From: Nitrospina sp.
GTDB taxonomy: Bacteria; Nitrospinota; Nitrospinia; Nitrospinales; JACRGP01
Direction of reading: 5' to 3'
DNA length: 64,000 bases
Assembly (NCBI GenBank): GCA_024648695.1
Contig: JACAVV010000016.1
Coordinates: forward strand, 49,747-113,746
The notes below the pieces were generated by a model. That model saw only the letters and a program-made list of their open reading frames with translations. It made no database searches and was not told the origin of the DNA. The position numbers were made by a program, and so were the translations under genes. Each line of letters starts with the position of its first letter. The stretch's first letter is position 1. Of this stretch, positions 1 to 8,009 are shown in pieces.

Positions 1-1548
1 GATAACAATGGTTTGCCCGTTGTTTGCCATCACCACGTTGTTCGATTCCCGCACATCCAGAACGGGCACTGAGTTCTGCCCATCGGGAGACAACCGTTCA
101 CCGGATTTTTCCGAGATGCTGGTGTTGATGCTCATCATCACCTTGCCATTAGGGTTGATCTGCGGTACCACGTCCATCACGATACCAATGGTGACCGTTT
201 CTGGAATAAATTCCGTTGTGGTGGCCCCCTCGATGGTGATCACTTCTGGAATGAAAAACACATCCTCCGTGCCCACCTTGATCACCGCCCTCTGATTGTT
301 CATTGTCGCGATTTTCGGACTGGACAACACTTTCACCTTGCCCTGAGTAGCCAGCATGTCGACGACCACTTCAAGATTCGAAGCCGTCAATCCCAGGGCA
401 AAGTTGGATGCTCCAGCCAAAGCGGTTCCTGGAAAATCAATACCGTTGAAATTGCTTGTACTATTATTAAAAAAAGTCACCGGACTCACCTGGCTCCAGT
501 CGATTCCCAGTTCGTGACTTTTATTCAGGGTCACTTCTATGATTTTAGCCTCAATAAATACCTGCCGATGCACCGAGCCTTCCACGGCTTCCAGGAATTC
601 CGCCACCTGCAACAGGGTTTCCGGGTCACTCCTCACCAAAATGATTCCCGCCTGCTTGTTTATCGAATAATACTCGTCTTTTTTGGGCCTGCTGTCATTT
701 GCGGTTTGGCTGTTGGTTGAACTGTTTGAACCGGTTCCCGGCAGTACCGAAGAAATGCTGGTGGACGTGGGTGTGAGCGACACATTATCGATGGCATCTG
801 CCGATCCCCCGACCAGATTTTCGAGTCCGCTTTTGATTTCGCGCCATAGATTAGCTTCCTCCGAAGACTGGATGGAGCTTGCGGTGCGTTGCGTTCCCGT
901 AATGCTTCCCGATACCGTTCCCGTTGCCTGATTGGTTCCGCTGGAAGGAGCCGTCGATCCGATTCCCGTGACTCCGGACCCGCTGGTAGCCTGCACACTG
1001 CTACGGCCGATGCGGCGGGATATGATGTAGTTCAGATTGAATATGCGCGTGACTCGCTTTTGAGGCGCGACCTTGATGAAACGACCGTCAATCGTATAAT
1101 CCAGCTTCAAGGGTTTCAACATATTGTCCAAAGCTTCGCGCAGGGACACGTCTTCCAAATCGATGGTCACCGTTTTCTGGATTTCGGGATCGATAACAAT
1201 ATTGTGCTTGATTTCTTTTGACAGTGCGAGAAGAACGGTCTTGATATCCACGTCCTGGGCCGACAAGGTCAATCGCGGACCGGGAGTCCGGGTGGGTTTG
1301 GTTTTTTTGTCCCATTGCGTGATAAGAATTTCCGGTTGCTTTTGCCGCTTTGGGGGAGTCACATGCATCCTGGACGCCTGTGTGGTCACCAGATTTTGCA
1401 TGGGTTGCACGGTTGGTTTCGGTGAACCCACCTCGGGCGGATCCTCCAGGGAAGATGCGGTATCGATCCTCGTGGCGCAGGAGGTCACGGTGGCCAGACA
1501 AAGCAATCCCAAGCCAACTCTCAAAATGTGATTCAGCCTAAATCGCAT
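1..1548 (-). CDS. MshL/PilQ-type pilus secretin (C-terminus beyond window)
   Basis: This is the outer-membrane secretin through which the pilus would pass. 516 residues are visible and the frame is open to base 1. The N-terminus has a hydrophobic segment ending in VTSC at about residues 22-25, a possible lipoprotein signal (the lipobox is not ideal). A secretin/TonB short N-terminal (STN) domain follows at about 65-135 (DVDIKTVLLALSKE, then FIKVAPQ). Next comes a Ser/Gly/Thr-rich linker (about 150-235), an N-domain, and the start of the beta-barrel secretin domain (VFIEAKIIEVTLNKSHELGI and later KVKVLSSPKIATMNNQ). The single N-domain and the Ser-rich insert resemble MSHA MshL more than classical PilQ. 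It is the last visible gene of the pilus operon, downstream of pilP. The missing part is the C-terminal barrel end. The family call is firm; MshL versus PilQ is an inference. Confidence 0.88.
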   Translation of the reverse strand, partial: MRFRLNHILRVGLGLLCLATVTSCATRIDTASSLEDPPEVGSPKPTVQPMQNLVTTQASRMHVTPPKRQKQPEILITQWDKKTKPTRTPGPRLTLSAQDVDIKTVLLALSKEIKHNIVIDPEIQKTVTIDLEDVSLREALDNMLKPLKLDYTIDGRFIKVAPQKRVTRIFNLNYIISRRIGRSSVQATSGSGVTGIGSTAPSSGTNQATGTVSGSITGTQRTASSIQSSEEANLWREIKSGLENLVGGSADAIDNVSLTPTSTSISSVLPGTGSNSSTNSQTANDSRPKKDEYYSINKQAGIILVRSDPETLLQVAEFLEAVEGSVHRQVFIEAKIIEVTLNKSHELGIDWSQVSPVTFFNNSTSNFNGIDFPGTALAGASNFALGLTASNLEVVVDMLATQGKVKVLSSPKIATMNNQRAVIKVGTEDVFFIPEVITIEGATTTEFIPETVTIGIVMDVVPQINPNGKVMMSINTSISEKSGERLSPDGQNSVPVLDVRESNNVVMANNGQTIVI

Positions 1549-1735
1549 AAATTTCCACTATTTTCCTATATTTGCATAAAATTATACCAAATTAAGGTAC
1601 AATAGTTAAGAGGATATGTCTATAAAATATTGATTTTTTAGGACTTTTTGGATTTTTCGAATGAGGTGGGAAAGTGGGTGTTTACAAGTAGCCCCGGATA
1701 TTCAGAACAGGGGGAAAATGTATTCAAAGAACAAA

Positions 1736-2197
1736 CTAATCGGAGTCGACCACTTTTACCTTAAAGGGAGGGCGGTTCAGATCCAGCACCGTCTGTCCGG
1801 AATCGTCCTGCAGGATGACATAACTTTTGGAAATCTCTAAAACGGTCTTACCGAAAATGCGGTCCCCTTCGACGTAGTTTTTGTTGTTGAGAGTGGCGAC
1901 TCTTGTGCCATTAATACTCAGGACCGCTTGCAGTTTAATGTCTGGTGCCGAAACCTCCACGGTTTCCACTTCCTTGATTTGGCTTCGAACATACACACCA
2001 TCTGGCAGGAGAAATGGATTGAATCGTTTTTCCGCGTTTGAGGCCTGGGCGGGATTGCTCAAAAATAACACAGTCATAACTATTGGGAACCAGCTATGAA
2101 GAAACGAAAAACCTCTCGTCCCACTTTTCTTGAGGAATATCCCCCTTCCCCTTTCCGGGAAAGAGGGTAGTTTAAAGTTTAGTGCATCACAAAACAT
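1736..2197 (-). CDS. pilP: PilP-like pilus assembly protein
   Basis: PilP links the inner-membrane PilNO complex to the secretin in the periplasm. The 153-residue frame ends in a PilP-type beta domain (VSAPDIKLQAVLSINGTRVA, GDRIFGKTVLEISKSYVIL). A signal-like segment (IVMTVLFLSNPAQA) lies at about residues 39-52. The ATG at 2197 overlaps the end of pilO by 11 bases, which suits translational coupling. The first 30 residues look odd: they are encoded by a G/C-rich palindromic repeat (PSFPERGRGIFLKK) that resembles an intergenic repeat found elsewhere in the window. No good alternative start lies between the repeat and the signal segment except the ATG of MTVLF, so the long N-terminus may be real or the true start may be internal. 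Being sandwiched between pilO and the secretin gene supports the call. Confidence 0.82.
   Translation of the reverse strand: MFCDALNFKLPSFPERGRGIFLKKSGTRGFSFLHSWFPIVMTVLFLSNPAQASNAEKRFNPFLLPDGVYVRSQIKEVETVEVSAPDIKLQAVLSINGTRVATLNNKNYVEGDRIFGKTVLEISKSYVILQDDSGQTVLDLNRPPFKVKVVDSD
2141..2172. repeat. Palindromic repeat copy inside the pilP 5' end
   Basis: CCCCCTTCCCC TTTCCGGGAAA GAGGGTAG-type sequence that encodes PSFPERGRG in the PilP N-terminus. It resembles the copy in the minor pilin leader in composition and position (just after a start codon). Confidence 0.5.
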
Positions 2198-2774
2198 ATA
2201 AATTCAGCCGCATTTCGGTTTCAATATTTGGGAGAATTTCATCCACGCGTTCTGTTCTCATTTTCGTGAGATTCACGATTGCTGGAATGGAATTCAAACC
2301 ATTTAAAAAATGGATCAGTGCCTGGTAATCGCTGTGAATGGTCAGGTCCACGGTAACCCGCTTGAAATTCATCGTGCCCTGGGTCTCTTCCTTTTCCACG
2401 GTTTGAAAACTTCTGAGAATCGCTCCGTGGACATCCGCTTCCTGTTTCAGGCGGCGCAAAATCTCGATATCCTGCCCTTTCATCCGCGATTTAATTTCCT
2501 TGATGGTGCTTTTCAGGTCTTCAATACGCTTTTCAGTGATTCCGATTTGGAGCTTGGCTTTTTGGATTTCAGCAGGCGTGGATACCGCTTGCTGATAAAT
2601 CGAAATGCTCTTTTCCAGTTCGTCCAGTTCCATTTGGGCCGTCTTGATCTTTTCTTCCTGGACTTCATATTCCAACAGGTAATACCCCATTCCCACAATG
2701 ACAAGAAGAGTGATCACCAGTAGTACCAATTCTCTTTTTTGTAATTTTTTGCCTTTAAGCAATCCGGAAGCCAT
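2187..2774 (-). CDS. pilO: PilO-like pilus assembly protein
   Basis: PilO is a bitopic inner-membrane protein that pairs with PilN in the alignment subcomplex. The 195-residue product has a short basic N-terminus, one membrane segment at about 15-34 (LVLLVITLLVIVGMGYYLL), a coiled coil at about 38-105 (many K/E heptads) and a ferredoxin-like C-terminal domain (VDLTIHSDYQALIHFLNGL, then RLNLYVL). It starts 14 bases after the PilM-PilN fusion gene and overlaps pilP by 11 bases. Length and order match PilO of the PilMNOP set. Confidence 0.88.
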   Translation of the reverse strand: MASGLLKGKKLQKRELVLLVITLLVIVGMGYYLLEYEVQEEKIKTAQMELDELEKSISIYQQAVSTPAEIQKAKLQIGITEKRIEDLKSTIKEIKSRMKGQDIEILRRLKQEADVHGAILRSFQTVEKEETQGTMNFKRVTVDLTIHSDYQALIHFLNGLNSIPAIVNLTKMRTERVDEILPNIETEMRLNLYVL

Positions 2775-2788
2775 ACTCTGGTTTTCCT

Positions 2789-4492
2789 TTATGATGAAAC
2801 AGGGCTTTGTAGCAAGGGGCGCACCTGAATTTCAAACACGATCCCTGCCTTTGTGTAAACTTCCGCATCCATAGCTTCGGAATTGACCAGTTTGACCTGA
2901 CCAAAAACAGACGAGGATTTCAATCGATCCATCATGCGGGTCAGCGATCTCAGCACGGCCTTTTCATCGCCAAACACATGGCCTTCAATTCGGATAGGAG
3001 CTCCCAGCGTACTGGAGGGTTGGCCGCGGTCGGAAAAGTAGGCCACCGTTGACAGGGAGGTATTGATCGGTACGATTCGGGCCAATTCCTTCAATACCTC
3101 TTTTAAGTTCACCGTTTTTTCAGGCGCGCCGGGCAAGGTGGCGCGTTCGTTTTCCAATTGGGATTTTAATCTTCGCAAAGATTGTAGTTTTTGTACTGGA
3201 GATTTGGAAGCAATGGCCAAGGCTTGTTTTTGTGCCAATTCCTGTTTTGCTTGCCGAATTTGTTGTTGAGTCGATTCGTTCTCACCGCGCAGTCCGGAAC
3301 TAATCAGGAACAGAATGCCTATCAGGATCAAAACGCAGGTACCAGGAATCATTTTGATGAGGTTTTTTTTCAGCGAAGTGCGGTACTCTTCCGGAAGAAT
3401 ATTGATTTTTTCCGACTGCCCCAAAGCCGTTCCCGAAGCTACGGTGAGACTGGGACCCCACCTTTTCACATCTTCCTGCCCCACACCCTCCAATGGAGAG
3501 GCGCATTGCATCAATACATTGCAACGTTCCACTTCCAGGCCAAGGTTTTCTTTAAGGAAATTGTATAAACCCCGCAAGCTGGCTGACCCACCGGAAATAA
3601 TGACCCGATCAACTTCATCGACTTTATAATGATTTTTAAAATATTCATAGGAGCGGAATATCTCCTCGGCCTGTTTGTTGAGGACCGGCAGGATACGATT
3701 GCGAATATCGGTCAGGTAGACTCCCTCTTCAGTGACAGCTTCAGTATCTTCCCCCGGCAGGCCGTAGGCTTTCTTGATATGTTCGGCGCGAACGGAATCG
3801 ATGGTTTCCACGCCGTCTTCGGTTTCATAGTTTCCCAACATGGCACGGGACACGTTTTGTCCGCCATTGGGGATTTCGCGCGAGAACAGCAATTTGTTGT
3901 TGGAGATGAAATACACGCGAGTGCGTTCAGCACCCATATCCACATAGGCGGTTACGATGTCTGGGTCAAGGTCGAACAGGACCTGATCATAATGCCATAG
4001 GGCCATGGGGATAACGCTCACGCCCATCGGTTTCAATCCCGCTTCTTTGACGACATTGACGTGGTACGTGACCAGATCATTTTGGGCTAATACAGCAAGG
4101 TATTCATTCAGCAGGGTGCCGTCTTCTTCCTTTTGACCTGTATAGTAATAATCGATACAGGCATCATCGACGGAAAACAGCACGTCCTCGCGCGTGTTCC
4201 AGCGGATGGCGTCAATGATATCCTCTTCCGGCATGTTGGGTAAGGTCACCTGGCGAATAGCTACCTGATTGCCGCTCACAGTCAAGTACACCTTTTTACT
4301 TTTGAATCCGGCGCTGGAAAATAAATCTTTAACGAAGTCGGAAAGCTGGCGTGTGTTGTTGCGATCAATGATGAGTGATTTGGGAAGCGGCTCGACCACA
4401 TAGTTCACAATTTCGAATCCGGTGCCGCTGGCATACAGTTCCACCGCTTTGATGGAATGGGACCCAATGTCTAAACCGATCGCACTTTTCAT
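2789..4492 (-). CDS. PilM-PilN fusion protein, type IV pilus inner-membrane platform
   Basis: One 567-residue frame holds two proteins that are normally separate. Residues 1-355 are PilM, an actin-like ATPase-fold cytoplasmic protein (AIGLDIGSHSIKAVEL at the start; AYVDMGAERTRVYFI near 182; VIISGGSASLRGL near 298). Residues 361-567 are PilN. The PilN peptide that docks in the PilM groove (INILPEEYR, 363-371) is followed directly by one membrane segment (about 381-400), a coiled coil and a periplasmic ferredoxin-like domain. In classical systems the two are adjacent genes and PilM grips this PilN peptide, so fusion would fix the complex at 1:1. No stop or frameshift lies between the halves. 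The gene sits between the minor pilin genes and pilO. High confidence in both halves. Confidence 0.92.
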   Translation of the reverse strand: MKSAIGLDIGSHSIKAVELYASGTGFEIVNYVVEPLPKSLIIDRNNTRQLSDFVKDLFSSAGFKSKKVYLTVSGNQVAIRQVTLPNMPEEDIIDAIRWNTREDVLFSVDDACIDYYYTGQKEEDGTLLNEYLAVLAQNDLVTYHVNVVKEAGLKPMGVSVIPMALWHYDQVLFDLDPDIVTAYVDMGAERTRVYFISNNKLLFSREIPNGGQNVSRAMLGNYETEDGVETIDSVRAEHIKKAYGLPGEDTEAVTEEGVYLTDIRNRILPVLNKQAEEIFRSYEYFKNHYKVDEVDRVIISGGSASLRGLYNFLKENLGLEVERCNVLMQCASPLEGVGQEDVKRWGPSLTVASGTALGQSEKINILPEEYRTSLKKNLIKMIPGTCVLILIGILFLISSGLRGENESTQQQIRQAKQELAQKQALAIASKSPVQKLQSLRRLKSQLENERATLPGAPEKTVNLKEVLKELARIVPINTSLSTVAYFSDRGQPSSTLGAPIRIEGHVFGDEKAVLRSLTRMMDRLKSSSVFGQVKLVNSEAMDAEVYTKAGIVFEIQVRPLLQSPVSS

Positions 4493-4616
4493 GCAAGGCT
4501 ACCTTACTGGATGAGGACTGAGAATAGTTCAACTATCCATTAAACACCAATAAGGCCTTATTTTTCAATAGTTTTTTGTTTGGGCAAAGGGTGTGAGAGT
4601 TTTTTTAGTTGATAAC

Positions 4617-5786
4617 TCAGCCCTCTCCCCAATCGGGAGGTGAAGCGGTACCCAATCCCTCTGTGCATTCAAGATAACCTGAAGTATCGATACCGGCATC
4701 ATCGTCAAAGACAACTGTACTTTTATTATTCATAATTACAGAATTAGCAATTACAGCACCTGAAAGAGTTGAACTATTTTTTATTGTTACTGTACCATTA
4801 GCAATTAAACCACCGTAAAAGTCAGCATTTGTAGCATTTAAAGTGGCATCACTGCCAACCAGTGCTAATGCTTTGGCGGGGTCCCCAAGGGTTTCATTGA
4901 ATTTTGCGCCATTGTTTAATGTTAAATTTCCATCCGTGTGTAAAGTAAAATCGCCGTTTACCTGAATCTCACTACTATTCTTTAAAAGAACATCTCCTCC
5001 TACATTTATGGAAACAGTACCATTGGTTATTAAGAGATCACTATTTTCTATAGTCAAATCATTTTTCACATAAATAACATCTCCATCAGCCGCATTCACA
5101 GTTTCCGAGATAGTCATGCTACAAAATTTAAAATAATTGAGATTCGACCCGGTCAAATGAGTTCCAGGGTCGTAGTTTGGATACTCCGCTGTTGGTATTC
5201 CTCCCACGCAGGGAGTACCATCAAGTGAAACTGCATCCACCAAGGGGGTAGAAGGACAAAATCCATCTTCTGTTTCAGGGGGGGTAGTTGCTCCTCCATG
5301 AGGAGAAAAAGTTGTACAGGATGAAACGCCATCAGTGGACAAATTACAAGTAACCGTACCGACGGCTCGGGTCACATTCTTGCCTATTTCTCTAATTGCT
5401 CCTCTAAAAGTGCCTACTGAATTTACTCTTACGTTATCTGCATCGGTGGTACCAGTGGTTACCCCTTGAAAAGTGATACTAAAGTTTCCCCCTCCAAAAT
5501 CTCTATCGAAGGTTTCGGCAGTTAGGGTGGACCAGTCCGAGGTGTGGGTTGCGGTTAAAAAGTTACAATTGGTTATATCATTTGTTTGCATACAACTCTC
5601 TGTATAACGGATACCCGATTCGGTAATCATAAAAGCGTTGGCAGAAGTGTATGTGAGGGCAGAACCGGCATGTTCCTGCTGGGTTTCGGCGAAGAAACTC
5701 ATTGCAATGGTTCCCAGGATTATGATCACCGCGATCACACCCATTATGGCCGCGATGCCTTTTTGGTTTTTCAGGTAATGGAACAA
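4617..5786 (-). CDS. PilX/MshP-like minor pilin with beta-helix-like C-terminal region
   Basis: I place the start at the TTG ending at 5786, because a strong Shine-Dalgarno (AAGGCGAGG) sits 8 bases upstream. A longer reading from ATG at 5873 would overlap the preceding gene and add 29 unlikely residues. The product (389 residues) opens with a short leader, QKG, then IAAIMGVIAVIIILGTIAM. This is a prepilin-type N-terminus lacking the usual Glu at mature position 5, as in PilX/GspK-type tip proteins. The middle has several cysteines. Residues about 240-375 form short hydrophobic/polar repeats (GDVIYVKNDLTIENSDL, GGDVLLKNSSEIQVNGDF, NGTVTIKNSSTLSGAVI) that look like a right-handed beta-helix, as seen in some PilX-associated domains. 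It is the last of four pilin-like genes and lies upstream of pilMN. Confidence 0.75.
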   Translation of the reverse strand: MFHYLKNQKGIAAIMGVIAVIIILGTIAMSFFAETQQEHAGSALTYTSANAFMITESGIRYTESCMQTNDITNCNFLTATHTSDWSTLTAETFDRDFGGGNFSITFQGVTTGTTDADNVRVNSVGTFRGAIREIGKNVTRAVGTVTCNLSTDGVSSCTTFSPHGGATTPPETEDGFCPSTPLVDAVSLDGTPCVGGIPTAEYPNYDPGTHLTGSNLNYFKFCSMTISETVNAADGDVIYVKNDLTIENSDLLITNGTVSINVGGDVLLKNSSEIQVNGDFTLHTDGNLTLNNGAKFNETLGDPAKALALVGSDATLNATNADFYGGLIANGTVTIKNSSTLSGAVIANSVIMNNKSTVVFDDDAGIDTSGYLECTEGLGTASPPDWGEG

Positions 5787-5811
5787 GAAAATGTCCTCGC
5801 CTTTTTTACGA

Positions 5812-6321
5812 TTAGAGTGTTGAACGGGGACGCACTGAGGATACCAGTGTAAACGTCCCTGCATTGCCTCCACTAAGGGTCAGCGAAATATCGTAGAAAC
5901 TCCCATTAGCGGTTGCAGTAAACCCAGTAACATTGGAAGCCACTATGGAAGTAGAGGCCCCTTGCCTTTCCAAATTCCCCGCATTCTCTTCATAGGTAAT
6001 GGGGCCTGTAGAGTTTTCCTGCGGATGCACGAAATTCTTGGTAAAGGTGATACTGGTGCCATCTGCGGAAACACCGTTCCCCATTCGTACTTCACGCACA
6101 ATCATCTCCATGGCTAATTTCCCTTCATCGATCAAATCCTTACGTGCGGAGACATCGGAATTCATCTGGATGACATCCACGATATAAGTGGTCGTGAAAC
6201 CGCCTATGATGCCAAGCAATACGATCACCAAAATAATCTCGATGAGGGTGAAGCCCATTGAGTTCTTTAAGGCATTCCAGCAAAAGCGGTGTTGGGAATT
6301 AAAAAAATGGCTCATGTTCAT
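5812..6321 (-). CDS. Prepilin N-cleavage protein, PilW/GspJ/MshO-like
   Basis: Minor pilin of 169 residues. The leader ends NSMG and the mature protein would start FTLIEIILVIVLLGIIGGF, with Glu at position 5, the classical N-methylation motif. The mature domain (DLIDEGKLAMEMIVREVRMG) resembles the GspJ/PilW group, in which this helix-turn marks the start of the globular head. Its ATG shares four bases (ATGA) with the stop of the upstream pilin gene, indicating translational coupling. The TTG-started PilX-like gene begins 25 bases downstream. Confidence 0.8.
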   Translation of the reverse strand: MNMSHFFNSQHRFCWNALKNSMGFTLIEIILVIVLLGIIGGFTTTYIVDVIQMNSDVSARKDLIDEGKLAMEMIVREVRMGNGVSADGTSITFTKNFVHPQENSTGPITYEENAGNLERQGASTSIVASNVTGFTATANGSFYDISLTLSGGNAGTFTLVSSVRPRSTL

Positions 6322-6827
6322 TGCGTGAATAAGGAAACGAAAGTCAAGCTCTCTCCCTGATATGTCACTGTAAGAGTCACTTTTTTTGCGAATGTGGCCA
6401 GACCATCGAGGGTATCCAGAGCGCTTGCGGCAACGGTTTCCACATCAAATGTTGAAACGTAGTCTACATCACAGTCTATATTAGAAACGGTACCTTGAAA
6501 CGTAGCGCAGTCAAGGTTGGTTCCGATTGGAAGTGTCCCAAAAGTTTGGTCTGCCAGGATCTCCATTTGCTTTTGGCCATAGAACGATATTTGAACATAA
6601 TATTCAGGTTGTTTGATATCCTTCAATCCCGAAAAAGGAACCATGATGGCCGGGATTGCAATGCCAATCATAACGATGGCGATGATGATTTCCATCAGGG
6701 TGACGCCCGATTGATTATTATCTGGTAGCCGGAAGAGAAGGGCGTGTCGTACCCCCTTCTCCCCTTGCGAGAGAGGGTTGGGGTGAGGAGAAACAACAAC
6801 CGTTCCTTTTTTTCTAAATTGACTCAT
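6318..6827 (-). CDS. Minor prepilin with repeat-derived leader peptide
   Basis: A 169-residue prepilin. The cleavage site is NNQSG, then VTLMEIIIAIVMIGIAIPAI, with Glu at mature position 5. The 41-residue leader is unusually long and contains SPHPNPLSQGEKG, the translation of a palindromic interspersed repeat (6748-6790 on the plus strand). The start codon overlaps the stop of the upstream gene (ATGA at 6824-6827), and no start codon lies between the repeat and the cleavage site, so the repeat is probably translated and then removed by the prepilin peptidase. The mature head has a cysteine pair (LDCATF, IDCDVDY). MshD/PilV-like by size and position; subtype uncertain. Confidence 0.78.
   Translation of the reverse strand: MSQFRKKGTVVVSPHPNPLSQGEKGVRHALLFRLPDNNQSGVTLMEIIIAIVMIGIAIPAIMVPFSGLKDIKQPEYYVQISFYGQKQMEILADQTFGTLPIGTNLDCATFQGTVSNIDCDVDYVSTFDVETVAASALDTLDGLATFAKKVTLTVTYQGESLTFVSLFTQ
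6748..6790. repeat. Palindromic interspersed repeat inside a prepilin leader
   Basis: ACCCCCTTCTCCCC TTGCGA GAGAGGGTTGGGGT (6751-6786) is the common bacterial palindromic repeat that translates as SPHPNPL.QGE. Here it is in frame within the leader of a minor pilin. Related copies are at 2141-2172 (inside pilP), 7406-7432 (intergenic) and 30347-30383 (terminator). Confidence 0.65.
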
Positions 6828-7327
6828 GATACGGTCACCCGCCCGGAATAAGCTTCCACAGTAATAGTTCTACTTTCTCCACCCGCTGAAACGGTAACTT
6901 CATAATCATCGCTTCCATTTTCGGGTTCCCCGTATTGATTAAAAGAAACAGTCACATCGTTCGTGACCGCGTTTCCCGGCAAGACGCGGGTCCAATCATT
7001 GGTACCACCGGGATCATCGATGTCGTATTGGCCTGCTACATCGAAATCGATGCTGACACTCTGGTTGCGCGCCATTGCCAGTTCCTGCGCCATGCGTATA
7101 TCGGTTTGCACGGTAGCCGCGGCGGTTCCAACATCGAAGGTATTGCGGTTGAACAGGGGAAATGCGACGGCTCCCATGATAGCGATGAGTAATATGACGA
7201 TGATCAATTCGATCAGTGTGAATCCCAGTTCTGAACTAAAATTTGATTCAACGGTATAGGCTCTCTTGAAAAATGGGAAGGAGGCTATTGGGAGAAATGA
7301 CTTTTCTTTAATTCCTAGCAAATTCAT
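6824..7327 (-). CDS. FimT/GspH-like prepilin, first gene of pilus operon
   Basis: A 167-residue prepilin. A leader of about 35 residues ends in ELG, and the mature protein starts FTLIELIIVILLIAIMGAVA (Glu5 present). The following helix (TVQTDIRMAQELAMARNQSV) and the C-terminal beta-rich head (GESRTITVEAYSGRVTVS) are typical of FimT/GspH minor pseudopilins. It appears to be the first gene of the operon running leftward to the secretin; the next gene overlaps its stop by four bases. No convincing promoter was recognised in the short upstream gap. Confidence 0.83.
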   Translation of the reverse strand: MNLLGIKEKSFLPIASFPFFKRAYTVESNFSSELGFTLIELIIVILLIAIMGAVAFPLFNRNTFDVGTAAATVQTDIRMAQELAMARNQSVSIDFDVAGQYDIDDPGGTNDWTRVLPGNAVTNDVTVSFNQYGEPENGSDDYEVTVSAGGESRTITVEAYSGRVTVS

Positions 7328-7405
7328 GGAAATGGTTTTCCCAAAATTTTTATTCTGAATTAACCTTCAGTTATGGATCAGTGCCGTTAATTTAAGAAAT
7401 CAAAT

Positions 7406-7432
7406 ATCCCTTCCCCAGGGGGAAGCGGGGTG
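7406..7432. repeat. Short palindromic repeat between receiver gene and pilus operon
   Basis: CCCTTCCCCAGGGGGAAGCGGGG, a short G/C-rich hairpin of the same class, in the gap upstream of the first pilin gene and at the 3' side of the receiver gene. It could act as a terminator for the receiver gene on the minus strand, but the T-run is on the other strand. Confidence 0.45.
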
Positions 7433-7453
7433 TTTTATCAATAACCGGGTTTA

Positions 7454-7885
7454 TCAGGAAGAGGATGAGGTTTTTTGATTGGGTCTGGTTTCCACTGAGC
7501 CTCCAGTTCCGTCTCCCAGGATCTCATATATTTTAGCCTGAAATACATCCACACTGAATGGTTTGATGAGGCAATGGATGATGCCCGCTTTTTTGGCTTC
7601 CAGGATCCTTTCCTTTTCGTTGGCATCGGTGATCAGGATGAAGGGAACCCCTTTCAGGTAATCCTTTTTTTGTAAAACCGAGAAAAACTCCAGGCCGTTC
7701 ATGCCATCCATTTCCCAATCGGACAAAATGAGTTCCACCTTCTCCAGGACTAACATCCTTAAGGCACTTTCAGCATTTTCTGATTCTATAACCTGGGTAA
7801 ACCCCATTTTTTGCAAGTGATACTTAACCAGGTCCATCGACTGATTCGGGTTTTGGACAACCAAAATTTTTTCTTCGTTTTCCAT
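7454..7885 (-). CDS. CheY-like receiver protein with atypical acidic pocket
   Basis: Single-domain receiver of about 143 residues. I use the ATG at 7885 (MENEEKILVV); a further 15 residues are possible upstream. The phospho-acceptor Asp is present (ELILSDWEMDGMNGLEFF, close to CheY's ISDWNMPNMDGLELL), as are the Thr (FILITDAN) and Lys (CLIKPF) of the active site. The pair of acidic residues after beta-1 that bind Mg in CheY is replaced: ILVVQNPNQ instead of LVVDD. It may therefore phosphorylate weakly or be phosphorylation-independent. It lies between the pilus operon and the LpxC fusion gene, on the same strand, which hints at pilus or surface control but does not prove it. No output domain; the C-terminal tail is Ser-rich. 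Confidence 0.85.
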   Translation of the reverse strand: MENEEKILVVQNPNQSMDLVKYHLQKMGFTQVIESENAESALRMLVLEKVELILSDWEMDGMNGLEFFSVLQKKDYLKGVPFILITDANEKERILEAKKAGIIHCLIKPFSVDVFQAKIYEILGDGTGGSVETRPNQKTSSSS

Positions 7886-8009
7886 AATTCGACACAGGTA
7901 ATCTGTTATTAAAATTACTTTTACATGCAATTTTAAAATAAAATTTTTTAAAAAAAAAGGTCAAATATGAATTTTTTTTGAAAAAAAGTGGGAGGGTTTG
8001 GTTTGGAAA

